Positions 35,521-46,826 of a DNA stretch of 64,000 bases are shown one piece after another. The stretch is from Cadophora sp. MPI-SDFR-AT-0126 (lineage: Eukaryota > Ascomycota > Leotiomycetes > Helotiales > Ploettnerulaceae): positions 2,728,001-2,792,000 of the forward strand of contig JAGMVK010000008.1 of assembly GCA_020747065.1 (NCBI GenBank), given 5' to 3'. Position 1 is the first letter of the stretch. The number at the start of each line of letters is the position of its first letter. A program made the position numbers and the translations under genes. Below the pieces are notes generated by a model. That model ran no database searches. It was not told the origin of the DNA and saw nothing but the letters and a program-made list of their open reading frames with translations.

Positions 35521-36362
35521 AACATCAAAACTGGGATGGTCGCGGATGGCACGACTTCGGCAGTAATTGATCCAGCTTACTGAGAGATTCTAGAGTACTC
35601 GTGCTGCGAAGCTAGGCCATCGATTCTTGGAAAGCGGCAGGACGAAGAGAAGATTCAGAGGCACGTCTGGGAAGAAGGGGCGGAAATGTCAACTTTCGAC
35701 TCTCGAAATGGCGGAAAGCCTAGCAAAATCAAGATTATGCACCTTGAGACGCGCGGAAAACCCAAACTAAAGAGTCAGAGTCACTTGTTAGCGTAACTCC
35801 TCAGGAATACAGGAAGACGAGTGGGTACTTCTCACCAGAAATACCTCGCTGTCGTCCTCGCTATCGCTCTCGGCCTCGGAGCATGGAAGTGATCACCTCG
35901 CTCGCAAGCTTAGCATCGGATACATTGGTCTCGTCTTATGCGTAAGATGGTTTGAATTACGATCTGCATACCTGTAGCTGAGGTAAGTTACGAGCAAACA
36001 ACAGGTGCCATATCCATATTTTGCTGATACACAGCCTACAGGTGCAACTTGCTACCAAGAACCGACATAGAATGCCCATTCTCTACTCCGTATGCAGCAA
36101 TCAGGTCTGCGCCGCTGGGCGATCAGCGTAATGTCAACGCGCTTTTATCAGCCTCACGACGATCTTCACTCGAGATGACGTTGCTCCCATGGAGTTTGGC
36201 TTCAACATTCAGTTCGTACGATATTCGAGATGGTATATAAGTACAGCGTCTGCTTGACAGTCACTGAGAGCAGTCCCTACAGAAGTCCGCTACAATAAGT
36301 TAGGCTCTCTTTCTTTTCGTTTGTGTTCTACGTATAGATCTCCAATCTTCGACACCATCGTG
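35521..36362. other. intergenic
   Basis: About 840 bases between the divergent glycosyltransferase pseudogene and the BBE-like pseudogene. No gene seen. A TATATAA box lies at 36234-36240. Confidence 0.45.
36234..36240 (+). promoter_or_regulatory. TATA-like box
   Basis: TATATAA about 123 bases upstream of the ATG of the BBE-like gene; position plausible for a fungal core promoter. Confidence 0.35.
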
Positions 36363-37214
36363 ATGCTGACTCTGGACGTAGGATTGTTGAGAAGCAGTCT
36401 GACTGCCGCGCTGCTGCTCTTATTACCCAATGGCGGTAATGCACAGGCGCCAGCGCGTCTCAATGACACTTGCCTTACAGGTTTCGAACCAGTACGTACT
36501 CTGTTCCCCTGTTCAAAGATACCAGCAGAGTGACCAGAATCACACTTTCCTAACATTCCTGATAGTGTGACGCTCTGATCGCAGCGAATCTATCCCATGC
36601 TGTGCTCATCCCTTCAAACCCGCTCTATCGAGCCCGTGTCGATGCCGCCTGGTCAGTCAATACACGCAAAAGTCCCTGGTGCTTCGTTCTGCCAAGCACT
36701 GCGGACGGGGTTGCGCGAACACTGAGAGCCCTCAATGCCGCTGGTGGAGGCGCTGGAGATTGGAGCATCGCTGTCCGTAGTGGCGGACATGGTCCTGACA
36801 TGACAAACAATATCATCCAGGGTGTCACAATCGATTTATCCCGGATCAACTCCACGACATATGACGCGAAGACGAGCATTGCGAGTCTAGGTACTGGTGC
36901 CAGGTGGCAGAACGTGTATGATGCATTGGAACCAGAGAGTGTGCTCGTGACGAGTGGACGAGATGGTTCAGTAGGGGTCGGCGGATTCATCCTCGGCGGC
37001 GGCAATTCGTGGTACACTGCTCGAACGGGGTTCGCCTGTGACAGTGTCGTCAACTTCGAGGTTGTGTTGGCCAGCGGAGAAATCGTCAATGCGAATTCGA
37101 GCTCCAATTCGGATCTCTGGCGGGCACTGAAAGGTGGAGGAAGTAACTTCGGCATCGTGACACGATTCGACGTGCAAGCATTTCCGGCCACGAACCTCAC
37201 TAGCGCGCTAAGGA

Positions 37215-37246
37215 TTATCCGCTGCGCTGCTGCCAGGGTTGCACTG
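37215..37246 (+). repeat. left terminal inverted repeat of piggyBac-like element
   Basis: 32 bases, exact reverse complement of 39233-39264. Confidence 0.92.
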
Positions 37247-37359
37247 ATCCCGGGGCGGAACAACTAATATTCCGGAGGAACACCAAAAGCCCGGATCATT
37301 GTTGACATGTAAACAAGCCCTATTTTGTACCTAAAATCGTTGATTTAATCATAACCACT

Positions 37360-39160
37360 ATGCAAGAGGATACAATTGCTGATCCTACGGATCCAGGCAC
37401 TCGTAGACCGGATGCGCCTCCCTTGAAAACATATAGCGATACCTATTATCCTATGCAATTGAAGGATTACCCCCCTGAGATCCGGATCCCGGAGGGAGTG
37501 GATCCAGACGACCCTCTCTCGCTCTTTTCTATGTATTTTACCTCGGAAATCATGGATTAGATAGTCGAAAAGACGAATAATCATATCCGGGACGCTCAAG
37601 ATCATTCCATGCCATATGCACGCCCTCTTCTTTGGTACCCCACGTGCCCTAGGGAACTCTATATATACTTCGCCATACGAATCTATATGACGTATAACGT
37701 TCAGAACGAGATTCAAGACTATTGGTCAGATAAAGAGTTTCTTGCCCATCACGATATTGCCTTGTATATGTCAAGGGATCGATTCCAAGAGCTATATATG
37801 CGTGTAAGATTAGCTGGAAATGAGGCTTCGGGACCGTACCAACGTGTAAGCTATACAATAGCAAATGCCGGGTACGAATTTTACTAACTTTTCTTAGGTA
37901 GAGAAGCTGTCTACGCATATCCAGGACACGAATCTCTCGGTTTATATCCCAGGCCGGGATGTAGCTGTCGACGAGTGTATGATTCGGTATAAGGGCCATG
38001 TAAAAGAGGCCACGACTATACCAAACAAGCCGATTCCGACTGGTTTTAAGGTCTGGGTAATTGCTTGTTCCGGATTCATTCTTTGCTGGAATTGGCATAT
38101 CCCAGGGGCAGGAAATGGCCCTGTGGATACGCCTACGCCGATAGAATTAGGTGGCACGAAGAGATCCGGCAACAAAGGTAACAAGACTCAAGCTGTAGTT
38201 CTCAAGCTTCTCCAAAGATTACCGAAACCTCTTACAAACTACGGCTACCACGTCTTTTTAGACAATCTTTTCGTGTCTAGCAGGTTCATTGCATACGCAA
38301 GAACACTTGGTTTTGGAGTTACAGGTACGTGTCGAACTAATTCTAGAGTAATCAAAGAACTCCTCGATTTAAAGAAGTTGGATAAGAACGATGTTATTCC
38401 TTGGGGCCAAATCTATTCCTACCCTACAAGCGACGGCAAATTACTTCAGATTAGGTGGAAGGATCAAGCTTTCGTCTTGTTTATGATATCTGTCTTGTCC
38501 GCGGAAGACACGATTGAGCGTGTAAGAAAACGACCCAAGTTGACGAGCTCTAAAGCAAAGATATCTAGAGCTGTCTTTGGCGAAGGCGAAGCTATTAAAA
38601 CGCTATCAATTCCAGTGGTCGCTGATAGCTACAATTACTATATGGGAGCTGTGGATGAAGGAGATCACCTGATATCGGAATGCAATGGTTTGAGAGAGAT
38701 TCAACGAGGTGGCCACCAAGCAATCGACCACTGGCTCTTTCGACTTATCCTTGTGAATTGCTACCTTCTTGCAGAGCGCGCAGAGGTGGAGAAACCACGC
38801 AATTTGAGCTTCCGGAGCCAGCAAGAATTCAGACGGATACTCGTGACGAGCCTGTTTGTAAAGGGTTCTGCTATAGCCTCTCGATCTCCTAAAAAGAGAG
38901 TCTCTATAGTGAGCCAAGAGGCCGATTCTAGGCCTGCATACCTCTATCGATAGGTAAAGATGGCAAAGAGAGGGTGGTGTGTTGCGTGTCGAGGAGGGAG
39001 GTTTCAAGACCGACCGCAGAAAAGAGTTGCTTTATAAGAAATTGCCGCAAACGAGGGTCGTCCTTTAAAGAGGAATATGACCTGGTATGGCTGTAAACAG
39101 TGTGATATTTACTTGTGTAAGAATCGTCCCTGTTTTGTATTATTTCATAGAAATCAATGA
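37360..39160 (+). pseudogene. piggyBac-family transposase with three in-frame stops
   Basis: Exons 37360-37845 and 37898-39160 around a 52-base intron (GTAAGC...TTAG); 582 codons, the normal length for the family. The catalytic region is clear: GRDVAVDECMIRY (Asp187), PNKPIPTGFKVWV, YHVFLDNLFVSS (Asp284) and YYMGAVDEGDH (Asp415) fit the DDD triad of PF13843. The last 70 codons form the cysteine-rich C-terminal finger (CVAC...CKQCDIYLC...C). The frame is otherwise unbroken but interrupted by TAG at 37558-37560, TAG at 38951-38953 and TAA at 39035-39037. The likely ancestral codons are TGG, CAG and CAA, so each stop is explained by a C-to-T change at CpA on one strand, the RIP preference. Probably no longer active. 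Confidence 0.82.
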
Positions 39161-39232
39161 TATTCTGCCGATTCCCTTTGAAATAGAGCTCTCTTATTGG
39201 TCAGAATTAGCCGATGCCTCCTGCGCACGGTC

Positions 39233-39264
39233 CAGTGCAACCCTGGCAGCAGCGCAGCGGATAA
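39233..39264 (-). repeat. right terminal inverted repeat of piggyBac-like element
   Basis: 32 bases, exact reverse complement of 37215-37246. Confidence 0.92.
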
Positions 39265-40083
39265 GCGAAGATCACGTTGACGAGGTCATTGATACAGTTC
39301 ACGACTTCACGAATCTGGATCGTTCATTTGAGGCTAATGCAATGTTGACGCTTGTAGTACACAATGCGTCGGCTGGTGGCACGCTCTTCACGATAATGGA
39401 GGTCAATACCGAGAATGATCTCAATACCACAGCGTTCGATGCTTTCAACCGCATACCGACGACAGTGGCGGGTACAAAACAATCGATGAGTCTCGCCTAA
39501 TCTGCCAATCGTGGTCAAGGGGACGACAGGACACGGTAAGTTTAGCTAGGACCCGTTCAGGATCTGAATGTCAAATGGCTGACCCATGAGGCAACAGAGG
39601 AGCGGTCTCGTATCTGACGCTTCTCAACGATCCACAGATCATGCGCTTTTGTATGGACCAGCACGCCAGCCTCGTCACAGATCTAGGTGCCATCGTCGGA
39701 CCGGACAACTTCACTACAGTCCTCGAGTTCCAGCCACTCACCTCTACCGTCGCAGAGATCGGCGTGCAGAAGGGAGGGAACGTGCTCGGTCTCAACCGTG
39801 ATCCGCATAACAGACTCTTCTTCGTTACTGGCTGCACACTGCAGGTGTCGGTCGACGAAATACTGTATTCCCGCGCATACCAGAGGGTGAATGCCATGGT
39901 GCAGAATATCGTCAGGTTCGCCGAGTCGCTGGGACGCAGCGAGGAGTTCGTGTATATGACCCGATTGGGAGCTACGGCATCGCGAATGTTGACTTTATGA
40001 AACGAGTCGCTTGCAAGTATAACCCGGAAGGGTTCTTCCAGCGCAGATTTCCGGGTGGGTTCAAGGTTGGCAGGGTTGATTGA

Positions 40084-41107
40084 GAAAAGAACATCGAATT
40101 GATCAGGGCGGGGACGCACGCACGCGGCGTTAATGACACATAGAGATAGGACAATGTAATTCTACGAGCTTTCGAGATAGCTGTGGCTATGACAGGTGAT
40201 TGGGTGGTCGCAAGTGTTGAACGGTGTTCCAGAGCGAACGTTGTAAGATAGAAGAATTGGATTGATTGCCTTATAGAATATACTCGGGGGAACCAATCTC
40301 GGCGATTTCCACTCCAATTCGATATCTTCCTCGGTTTCAAGTAACGCAGAGATATACGAAACGTGGGGCTGAGCATGAATGTATGATTTGAGTATGTGGA
40401 CTCGGTGGTTATAGTGGTGGTGCGTGCAAGTAGAATAGAGCTCGGAGTTCTCTGCGAGCGTTACTTCGCAAATTCATCGATGCAACCCATCGTACCTGAA
40501 TGAAGATCATAGCTCCGAAGTCACCACATACAGGCATAGCAAGAGCAGCCTCGGTCTTACGCCTGGAGCATAAGGTGCTTCCAAGTAGAGAGAGCGTTCT
40601 TGAGAGTGCAGAAGGAGCGACGGTAGTCAATGCATTTGATATCCAGAGAACCTAAACCAAGAACGCCAGTGATCCAAGGGTATCTTTCGCATGCAGAAAC
40701 TCCCGCCCGCCATGCCTCATGCATACAACTCATGACGAACGTAAACCAGCCAATTGACCAGCTATCTAGCTATTCAAGGGAAACAAACAACCATAATCAA
40801 CCAAACACCCATATGAGAAATGATCAAGTGTTCTCAAGTCCCAGCTATCTATTCCCAACCCCGACACAGAGAGGTGTCATTTAGGCTTCTATTGGTAGTG
40901 TTCTTGCAAGGCAAGCATGGCAGAAACTGACTGTGCCATATTGGAAGGGAGATAGGTGGTGTAAGACGACTGCAAGTATGAGGGGAGGCGGGGGAAGGAG
41001 CGATCAGGAGGAAGTGTCAGCCCCTCCTAGTCCAGGATAACGGGAGTGAGCTTGGCTTGCTCACTTGCTTCACGTACTCGGGGCTGGCGGCCGATATGGA
41101 CTTCACC
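40084..41107. other. intergenic
   Basis: About 1 kb downstream of the BBE-like pseudogene. Short frames without motifs. Nothing recognised. Confidence 0.4.
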
Positions 41108-41620
41108 TTAAGTTGATCTATGGTCAAGGTCTTCAAGGTAGGGCCCTATCGCGAAGAGGGCTGATGCAGCGATCAGAACGACCAAGATGGCAGTAACCAA
41201 CGCAATTCCAGCTGCGGTTTCCGCGCTCGCGGTGCTCGTTGGCCTCGTTGGCCGCCATCATATGTCCAACGAAGTACATTCCGAGATCAGTGACAGGTGC
41301 AGATCTAGGTTGAACGTAGTAAGAAGAGCTTAAGCTAGAGCCTTCTCCACCACGGGGGTTGGCAGGGTTGTCTCGGGCGTGGGGGCGGTCGCGTCGTCAG
41401 CAGCTGTGTTGAGATTGGTAGCTTGTTTGTGCAAGGCGGGTGGTGTTGGGAGGCAATTGTACTGTGGAAGTGCTTGATCGGGAAATGCGGAAGGGAGAGG
41501 AGGTGAGGTATCAAGGGTGGAGTCGGAATCGAAGTTGAAGTTGGAGTTTGGGTTATTTTCGTCGTGTTGACGATGTGCCGCTGCCGTATCGATGTGCGTA
41601 GACAAGTATTCTGCAGTCAT
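41108..41620 (-). CDS. possible small Pro/Thr-rich membrane protein (uncertain)
   Basis: Starting at ATG 41620, an open frame of 96 codons to 41330 is rich in Asn, Asp, Pro and Thr (PPLPSAFPDQALPQYN, PTPETTLPTP). In the same frame, after two stops, 41108-41260 encodes a Thr/Ser-rich lead and a strong membrane helix (AAGIALVTAILVVLIAAS) ending at TAA 41108-41110. The pairing of a Ser/Thr/Pro stalk with a terminal helix suggests one surface-protein gene split by an intron or by decay. However, I cannot find a donor/acceptor pair that joins them well. Treat as a lead only. Confidence 0.3.
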
Positions 41621-42529
41621 GGCGGAGCTGGTCCTGTCTTGTCTTGGATAGGTCTTGCTGAAAAATGACTGTACTCGACGGGTGGCCTTTTTGCGTGATT
41701 TGGATTGTGTAGACGGTGGGGCGGGCAGAGTATTTTGTGCCTTCTGGTAATTGTGTGTGTGTGCTCGAGCAAGCGATGTTTCTTTTATATCATCGAACAG
41801 GAAAATAAACAGAACCCCTCGATAAAGGTGGCTCGAGCGTCCCAAAGGCTCTCGACCAGGGTAACAACTTCCAGCTTAGCTGATTTTAAGTATTATGGAA
41901 CTTGGTTGTTTCTCACCTTGAATTGTTAACACGTATGTACCAAGGAATGAATAGCAATACCAATTAAGAATGAACGAATGGTCTTTCAGCAACGTCGATT
42001 TGGAATCTACTGTTTACGTCTTATTTCTCCTACTCTATGCTAGCATTTTCACTGGGATAGTGTCACCAGATCACATTTCCCAGAACTCGAATTCAATTTT
42101 ATATTTGCAAGTCTAGAAACCACAGGTTGGATGGGACACCGAGGATTGAATTCATCATTTTTCATTCATGACTTTGGTGTAGGATTAGTGTAGAATAATG
42201 GATTCTGTTCTTGGGAAAGTCTTGGTGCTTCTTTACTTACTCTCGGTTTTGTCGAGTAGGGGCGGCCAGGTGGGTGTAAAGAGCTTGAATAAATTCCCAA
42301 AATGGAATCCGTTTCCCATGAATAACATCTGAGAAGCCTCGAGAAATCCTACTTCATGGCAAGTGTTATCAGACCAATGCAGTACCGAGGCAGAGACATT
42401 GCGTAACGTCGGCTCGGGGCACTACAGAAAACATGTCAAGAGAATTTATACGCTGCGGCACATTCCCATGTTGGGTCAATTTAGTATTTCGCATTGTAAC
42501 CGGGCTTGGTACCCTGTCGCTGTCATCTC
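41621..42529. other. intergenic
   Basis: About 900 bases up to the 3' end of the third HET gene. No gene supported. Confidence 0.4.
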
Positions 42530-44781
42530 CTATATTATCTCTAGTATGCTGGGAGATACTCCATTGAACACGCGACCATCAAGAAGCTCCAGATAGCCGA
42601 CCCTTCGATATTTCGCCCCTCCGTCGACCTTCTTCAACAATAGGCAACGAAGTGCGTCGCTTTTTCCCATTTTGCGGTAGGCCTTGGGACCAGCGCACCA
42701 TGTTCTGTCGGGTTGCGCTTTGTCTCCGATGCTCAAGGACAAAGATGCCAACTCATCAATGCCATGATCGGAGCCGCTTAAGATATTGAGGGGTAGACAA
42801 AACAGACTCTCATCGCTCGTGACCGGCTCGTCGCAGAATGCATTCGCAAAGAATTTTTTCCATGCTGGGGTCTTGGATGAGTAACCGTATCCAAACAATA
42901 GGAAAGGGTTCTGATGTTTCTCTAAATAATACGGCAAAAAACTTCTCTCTGGGGCGATTGGTCGAATCAAGCCTCGTAGCTTAAGAGAGGGAGACGCAGG
43001 TGAGGGAACTAAATGTGGAGCTTGCGAAATGCGCTCCTCGAACAGAACTTCGAAAAACGTGACAGGGAGATCCGTTGGGTTGCCGTACGTTGAGATTATA
43101 GAGTAATTGCAACCCATTACCACCCCCTCTCTTTCGTCTTCGGCGTAAGATATAAGTTTTCCAGGGTGAGATGCCCAAGACCACGACGGTACTGGCGATG
43201 ACGAGCTGACAGCTGAGACGCCGCCTTTCTTGATATCAGTGACTCTCCATGCTAGACCGTAGGCTAGATCTGACTTCCAAATACCATAAAAGAGCTCATC
43301 TCCTGGTGACTTGAATTTCGCGGCCAATCCAGCCACGGCTATCAGTCTATCAGATTCATTGGTGAATACACGGTGGCTGTAAGCCTCCACAAGTTCGTAC
43401 CACCAGTGAAATCTCGTCCTCAGAGGAAGTTCTTGCGACAAGCTTCCAGCTGCGTCGTTCCTGATATATCTGTCGAAGTCTGACTTATTATTCAGCGGAA
43501 TCAGTCCCATAGGGAAGCCTTCAGAGGCAATTTTGGAAGCACAAGTCCAGGAGATTCCCGTTTGCGAAAAGCAAATGGTCCGCGGGGATAGGTACTTTTC
43601 CTGCAATGTCCAGCCACGTTTGTCTAAGACAGCGGTATCTGGCGTGTACCAGTCATGACACATAAGGAAGGTTCCCTTTGTGATGACTCCGTCTGTCTTA
43701 GGGTATCGCAGACTCAGCGTGCAAGGATATGTCTTCCGGGCATCTCGCTGAAAAAACAGTCCAGCGTGGCTGTCTTCTCCAAGTGCAGCAGATATTGTCA
43801 ACGATGCATTGGAATAGATGTCTCCCATAAGTCTAGATTGCGTCTGCCAGTCGCTCCTATCGTCTTGAACGATACACAGGGAATCGATCCAGAGAAATCG
43901 AATGCCGAGATACCGGCAGACGACAACAGCGTCGGAAATAGTCTGTGGGAATGTCGATTCATCCACAACCGTCTTCCGAGACTCGTAATTACTCACTGTG
44001 GTGAGGTGTTTGGGTTCGCCAACAGCCTCGCCCCAGCAGTAGCTGAGCGCAGCATATGATCCGCGTCGGCCTTCGCCAACAGACAGAGAGATCTTTTGTG
44101 GGGCCTCCCCAAGTCCAAGGTCTAGCACTCTATGTGGAAGTATTGGTTCAAGGTGAGGCTGTCGGTGACAGTATTCATGGTTGTCTGCACAATCACGAAG
44201 CCAGCGAGCGCCTAGATCAAGATTCATCGGGGACCCTGTATTGGAATTCTCTTCCATACTCTGGAGGCTTGGGACAAACTCCGCAAAATCTGTCGACTTG
44301 TCAATCCACTAAGCCCAATTCTCATGGTTCAAACTAACTTACCTTGTACATCCTTCAACCTCAGATTACCTAGACTTTCCTCTCCGAAACGCACGTCAAG
44401 ATCTCCACTCCACATGTGTTCAGCTTCTGGCGTGTATAAATCTGTTGGATCAACAAGATGAAGATATATTCTGTCGTAATCGTCCGTGCTGCTGCCCTTG
44501 ACCTTCATGGTATCAGGTAATCCAAAGAACATTTGAATGCAGAAATCGCAGCCAGCATTTGCTGAATTGCCCAGTGATTCCAAGTTGCGATGATGAAAGT
44601 AAAAGAATTGGCCGGGCCCTCCAACATATCGAAAGTCATTATTCAAGACTTCTTCCTCGGTGTAATGGCCCGGTTCATCCGGTTGCCACTCTTCACAATA
44701 TGACAGGAGGTAGAGCTTTTCTTCCTTCGCCAATTCGAGGTATGGCTTGAAGTGGATATTTTGACACAGATTGCAGAGCAT
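42530..44781 (-). CDS. HET-domain protein, CWG type
   Basis: Two exons, 44781-44343 and 44289-42530, joined across a 53-base intron (GTAAGT...ACAG); 732 residues. The first exon begins MLCNLCQNIHF and contains CDFCIQ, a cysteine-rich N-terminus common in this HET subtype. The HET domain (PF06985) starts near residue 225 with YAALSYCWGEA, then FPQTISDAVVVCRYLGIRFLWIDSLCIVQDD, YSNASLTISA, and RGWTLQEKYLSPRTICF, followed by WYELVEAYSHR. This differs from the tandem pair at 1980-6471, which belong to the short-motif EALSYxWGD class with a glycine-rich C-terminal block, so it is not a recent duplicate. Role: heterokaryon incompatibility or related nonself response, by domain inference. Confidence 0.9.
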
Positions 44782-45609
44782 TTTGTATGCTCTTTTTTGA
44801 TTCGAAGGTATGAGAATGCAAAATAATATCTGGGGGGATACATGCGAGTCCCATAATGATATGTGAAACTCGAATTGCGGCTGTGTCGTTATGCGACGTT
44901 TCAGGGACCAATCATGTTGCTCGACAGGTCGGTGAGACAATTGGGACGAGAAGGCTGTGTGTGGGCTGTGAAGCTCCCTCGAAAATGATTATCACTGCCT
45001 GTAGTCTTCGAGAAATTAAGGGAGAAGGGTCAGAGAAATGCTTGTCTTTTTAATATCACGTGACCATAAACAAGAAGAGTTTATTGCTATTATTTTATAA
45101 TTGGGGAAAACAAAACTAATATATGCCACCTTGTTATTATATTAAAATCACTAGGTGGCTGCATTAAATATATACGATTCTTTAAAAACATGGTAGTGAA
45201 GTTCTGGTTGACGAAAATGGACAAATGTCAACATGAAGGATATCCAGCTCCACTACAAGGGAAAAACATACATCGCTAAGCATTTAACAAACGAATACTT
45301 CTTCGTAATGTTTACATCTTCGTAATGTTTACAAAACCCAAACTTGCCACATTTTATGATTGAGGCATTGGCGTTAAGCGAAGTACATCTCAGGAATTGG
45401 ACTTGATCCTGGTGCTGGGAATGAGCCCAGAGCTCTCGAGTACCTCATAATAGACTCACAATGAACCCCTACTAATTTCAAGGTGACTCCAAGTTCAACA
45501 TGCGGCATTGTTGAGCCCGAAGAATTTCCTCTTTTTAAACGACATCATATTATTGACTCGACAAAGCTCACACTCTAAATTACCCCACCACACGCCTCTA
45601 ATCCACCCC
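44782..45609. other. intergenic, partly AT-rich
   Basis: About 830 bases. An AT-rich patch occupies roughly 45050-45190, and a direct repeat CTTCGTAATGTTTACA occurs near 45300-45332. No gene seen. Confidence 0.45.
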
Positions 45610-46826
45610 TCACTTCACCCAAGCATCAAACCACCTCACAGCCTGGAAATACGCACTCTCCTGCGCAAACGCCTTCTGCGGATCAGACAAGTTCGTACGG
45701 ACAGCAAATCCATGCTCGGCGTTCGAGTACAGCGTCGTCTGGAAAGTGATGTTGGTAGATGTGAAGATGGCTTCGGCGGCGGCGCGTTGGGCGGGAGTGC
45801 TGGATGCGTCGAGTTCTGTGGGTTGTTAGATTGGTGAGTTGATGGGGAATTGAAATGAGGAAGTTGGAGGGAGGTGGTGTTTGGTGAAAGGGATGGGGAA
45901 AGGGGGGATGGATTGGAAAACTGACCTCCAAAAGCGATGCTCAATGGTCCTGTGATCGCTTGCCATTCTTCCGCAACGACACCACTGGGATGAGCAGTGA
46001 ATCCTGCATCGAGTCCTTTTCCTGGCGTGAGGAATCTGGCGACGTATTTACCTCCGAAACTGTTGTACCGAGTTGTCAGAAATGTTTCTCAGGACAAGAT
46101 TTAACCGACGCCAACCCCTCAAAGAGCAAAAGATGAGCCATACCAATATCCAACAGCTCCAATCTTCTCAACTCCCAAATCCCCTCGCATCGCGGCAATG
46201 GTTGAAGTGACAATGGCATCAATTGCCTCAGGAGGATGGCGTTCGCGCCATGCGGTCATGTTGAAGCTTGGGTCTCCCAACTGATCGACGCCAACTGTGG
46301 AAATATCAGTTCAAGATTCAATGGCCATTTGGGAAATTCTGAGCATACTTGGATCGCCATTGAAAAGATCGGGCTCCACCACGAAGTACCCCGCGAGAGC
46401 AAGACTATCTGCTAGCCTGGATGAACATTAGCTTCATCTGACATACTGTCCTGGGTCCAGATATCCATACAGTCTATTATTCACAAGAGTAACCCCAAAG
46501 ATATCCGTAAGATACAGAATCGCAACATCAGTCTTCTTCGATTTCGGGTACGCGAGGTACGTGTTGACTGCCCCCCTCCAATTAGTTCGAAATTCAACAC
46601 TGCACCAGTACCATCTTCACTTACTTCCTCCCACACTCTGGAATTTCCCAGTCGAATTCGTATCGGTTAACACACCGCTCAGACATTTCGACTTGCTGGA
46701 TACGCGGTTGAAGAGCTGGCCGGGGTGTTCATGCTTCAGTGGCGCTGGATCATATCCGAACTCTGCTGCGGGTGTAGCGAGAGTAAACGGGGCGAGGAGA
46801 GCTAGAAGGTGTAATTGGATACGCAT
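45610..46826 (-). CDS. secreted dienelactone hydrolase-family protein
   Basis: Six exons: 46826-46625, 46567-46471, 46416-46349, 46294-46144, 46059-45926, 45815-45610; introns 57, 54, 54, 84 and 110 bases; every junction preserves frame and yields 285 residues. A signal peptide (MRIQLHLLALLAPFTLA) starts the protein. Family motifs follow: VAILYLTDIFG, AGYFVVEPDLF, the nucleophile elbow GYCFGGKY with Cys173, and LYSNAEHGFAVR with the catalytic His. This is the alpha/beta-hydrolase DLH family (PF01738), whose archetype opens dienelactones in aromatic breakdown. Secreted fungal members are mostly uncharacterised. Gene order next to the GH31 gene may be coincidental. Confidence 0.9.

Larger units (their letters stand above)
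37215..39264 (+). mobile_element. piggyBac-like DNA transposon
   Basis: A 2,050-base element with perfect 32-base terminal inverted repeats (37215-37246 and 39233-39264; outer end TTATCCGCTGCGCTGC). It carries one transposase gene of the DDE_Tnp_1_7 (piggyBac) family on the + strand and sits inside the BBE-like gene. Removing exactly this interval leaves the two BBE halves in the same frame. The expected TTAA target duplication is not present: the left edge reads GGATTATCC and the right edge GGATAAGCG, so GGAT may be a four-base duplication (removing 37216-39262 also keeps frame). The exact ends remain ambiguous by a base or two. Confidence 0.87.
36363..40083 (+). pseudogene. berberine-bridge-enzyme-like FAD oxidoreductase, transposon-split
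   Basis: Exon 1 (36363-36491) encodes a signal peptide (SSLTAALLLLLPNGGNA). After a 74-base intron, exon 2 (36566 on) encodes the FAD-binding PCMH domain: SWCFVL-like entry, AVRSGGHGPD with the likely FAD-linking His, GTGARWQNVYDALEPE, GGFILGGGNSWYTAR and GGGSNFGIVTRFDV. The gene is cut at about 37214 by a 2.05-kb transposon and resumes at about 39265 with SEDHVDEVIDTVHDFTNLD, on to MDQHASLVTDLGAIVGPDN and the C-terminal FQRRFPGGFKVGRVD ending at 40083. Two further lesions follow the insertion: an extra base just after the SLA codons (about 39499, giving TAA), and a small deletion with frame change near 39957 removing the usual NYA...YQ region. The intact family are secreted flavin oxidases of sugars or alkaloid-like compounds. 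This copy should be dead. Confidence 0.85.

Noticed and set aside
37360..37560. Short separate ORF at the start of the transposon
   Set aside because: It is the first part of the transposase, cut by an in-frame TAG, and not an independent gene.
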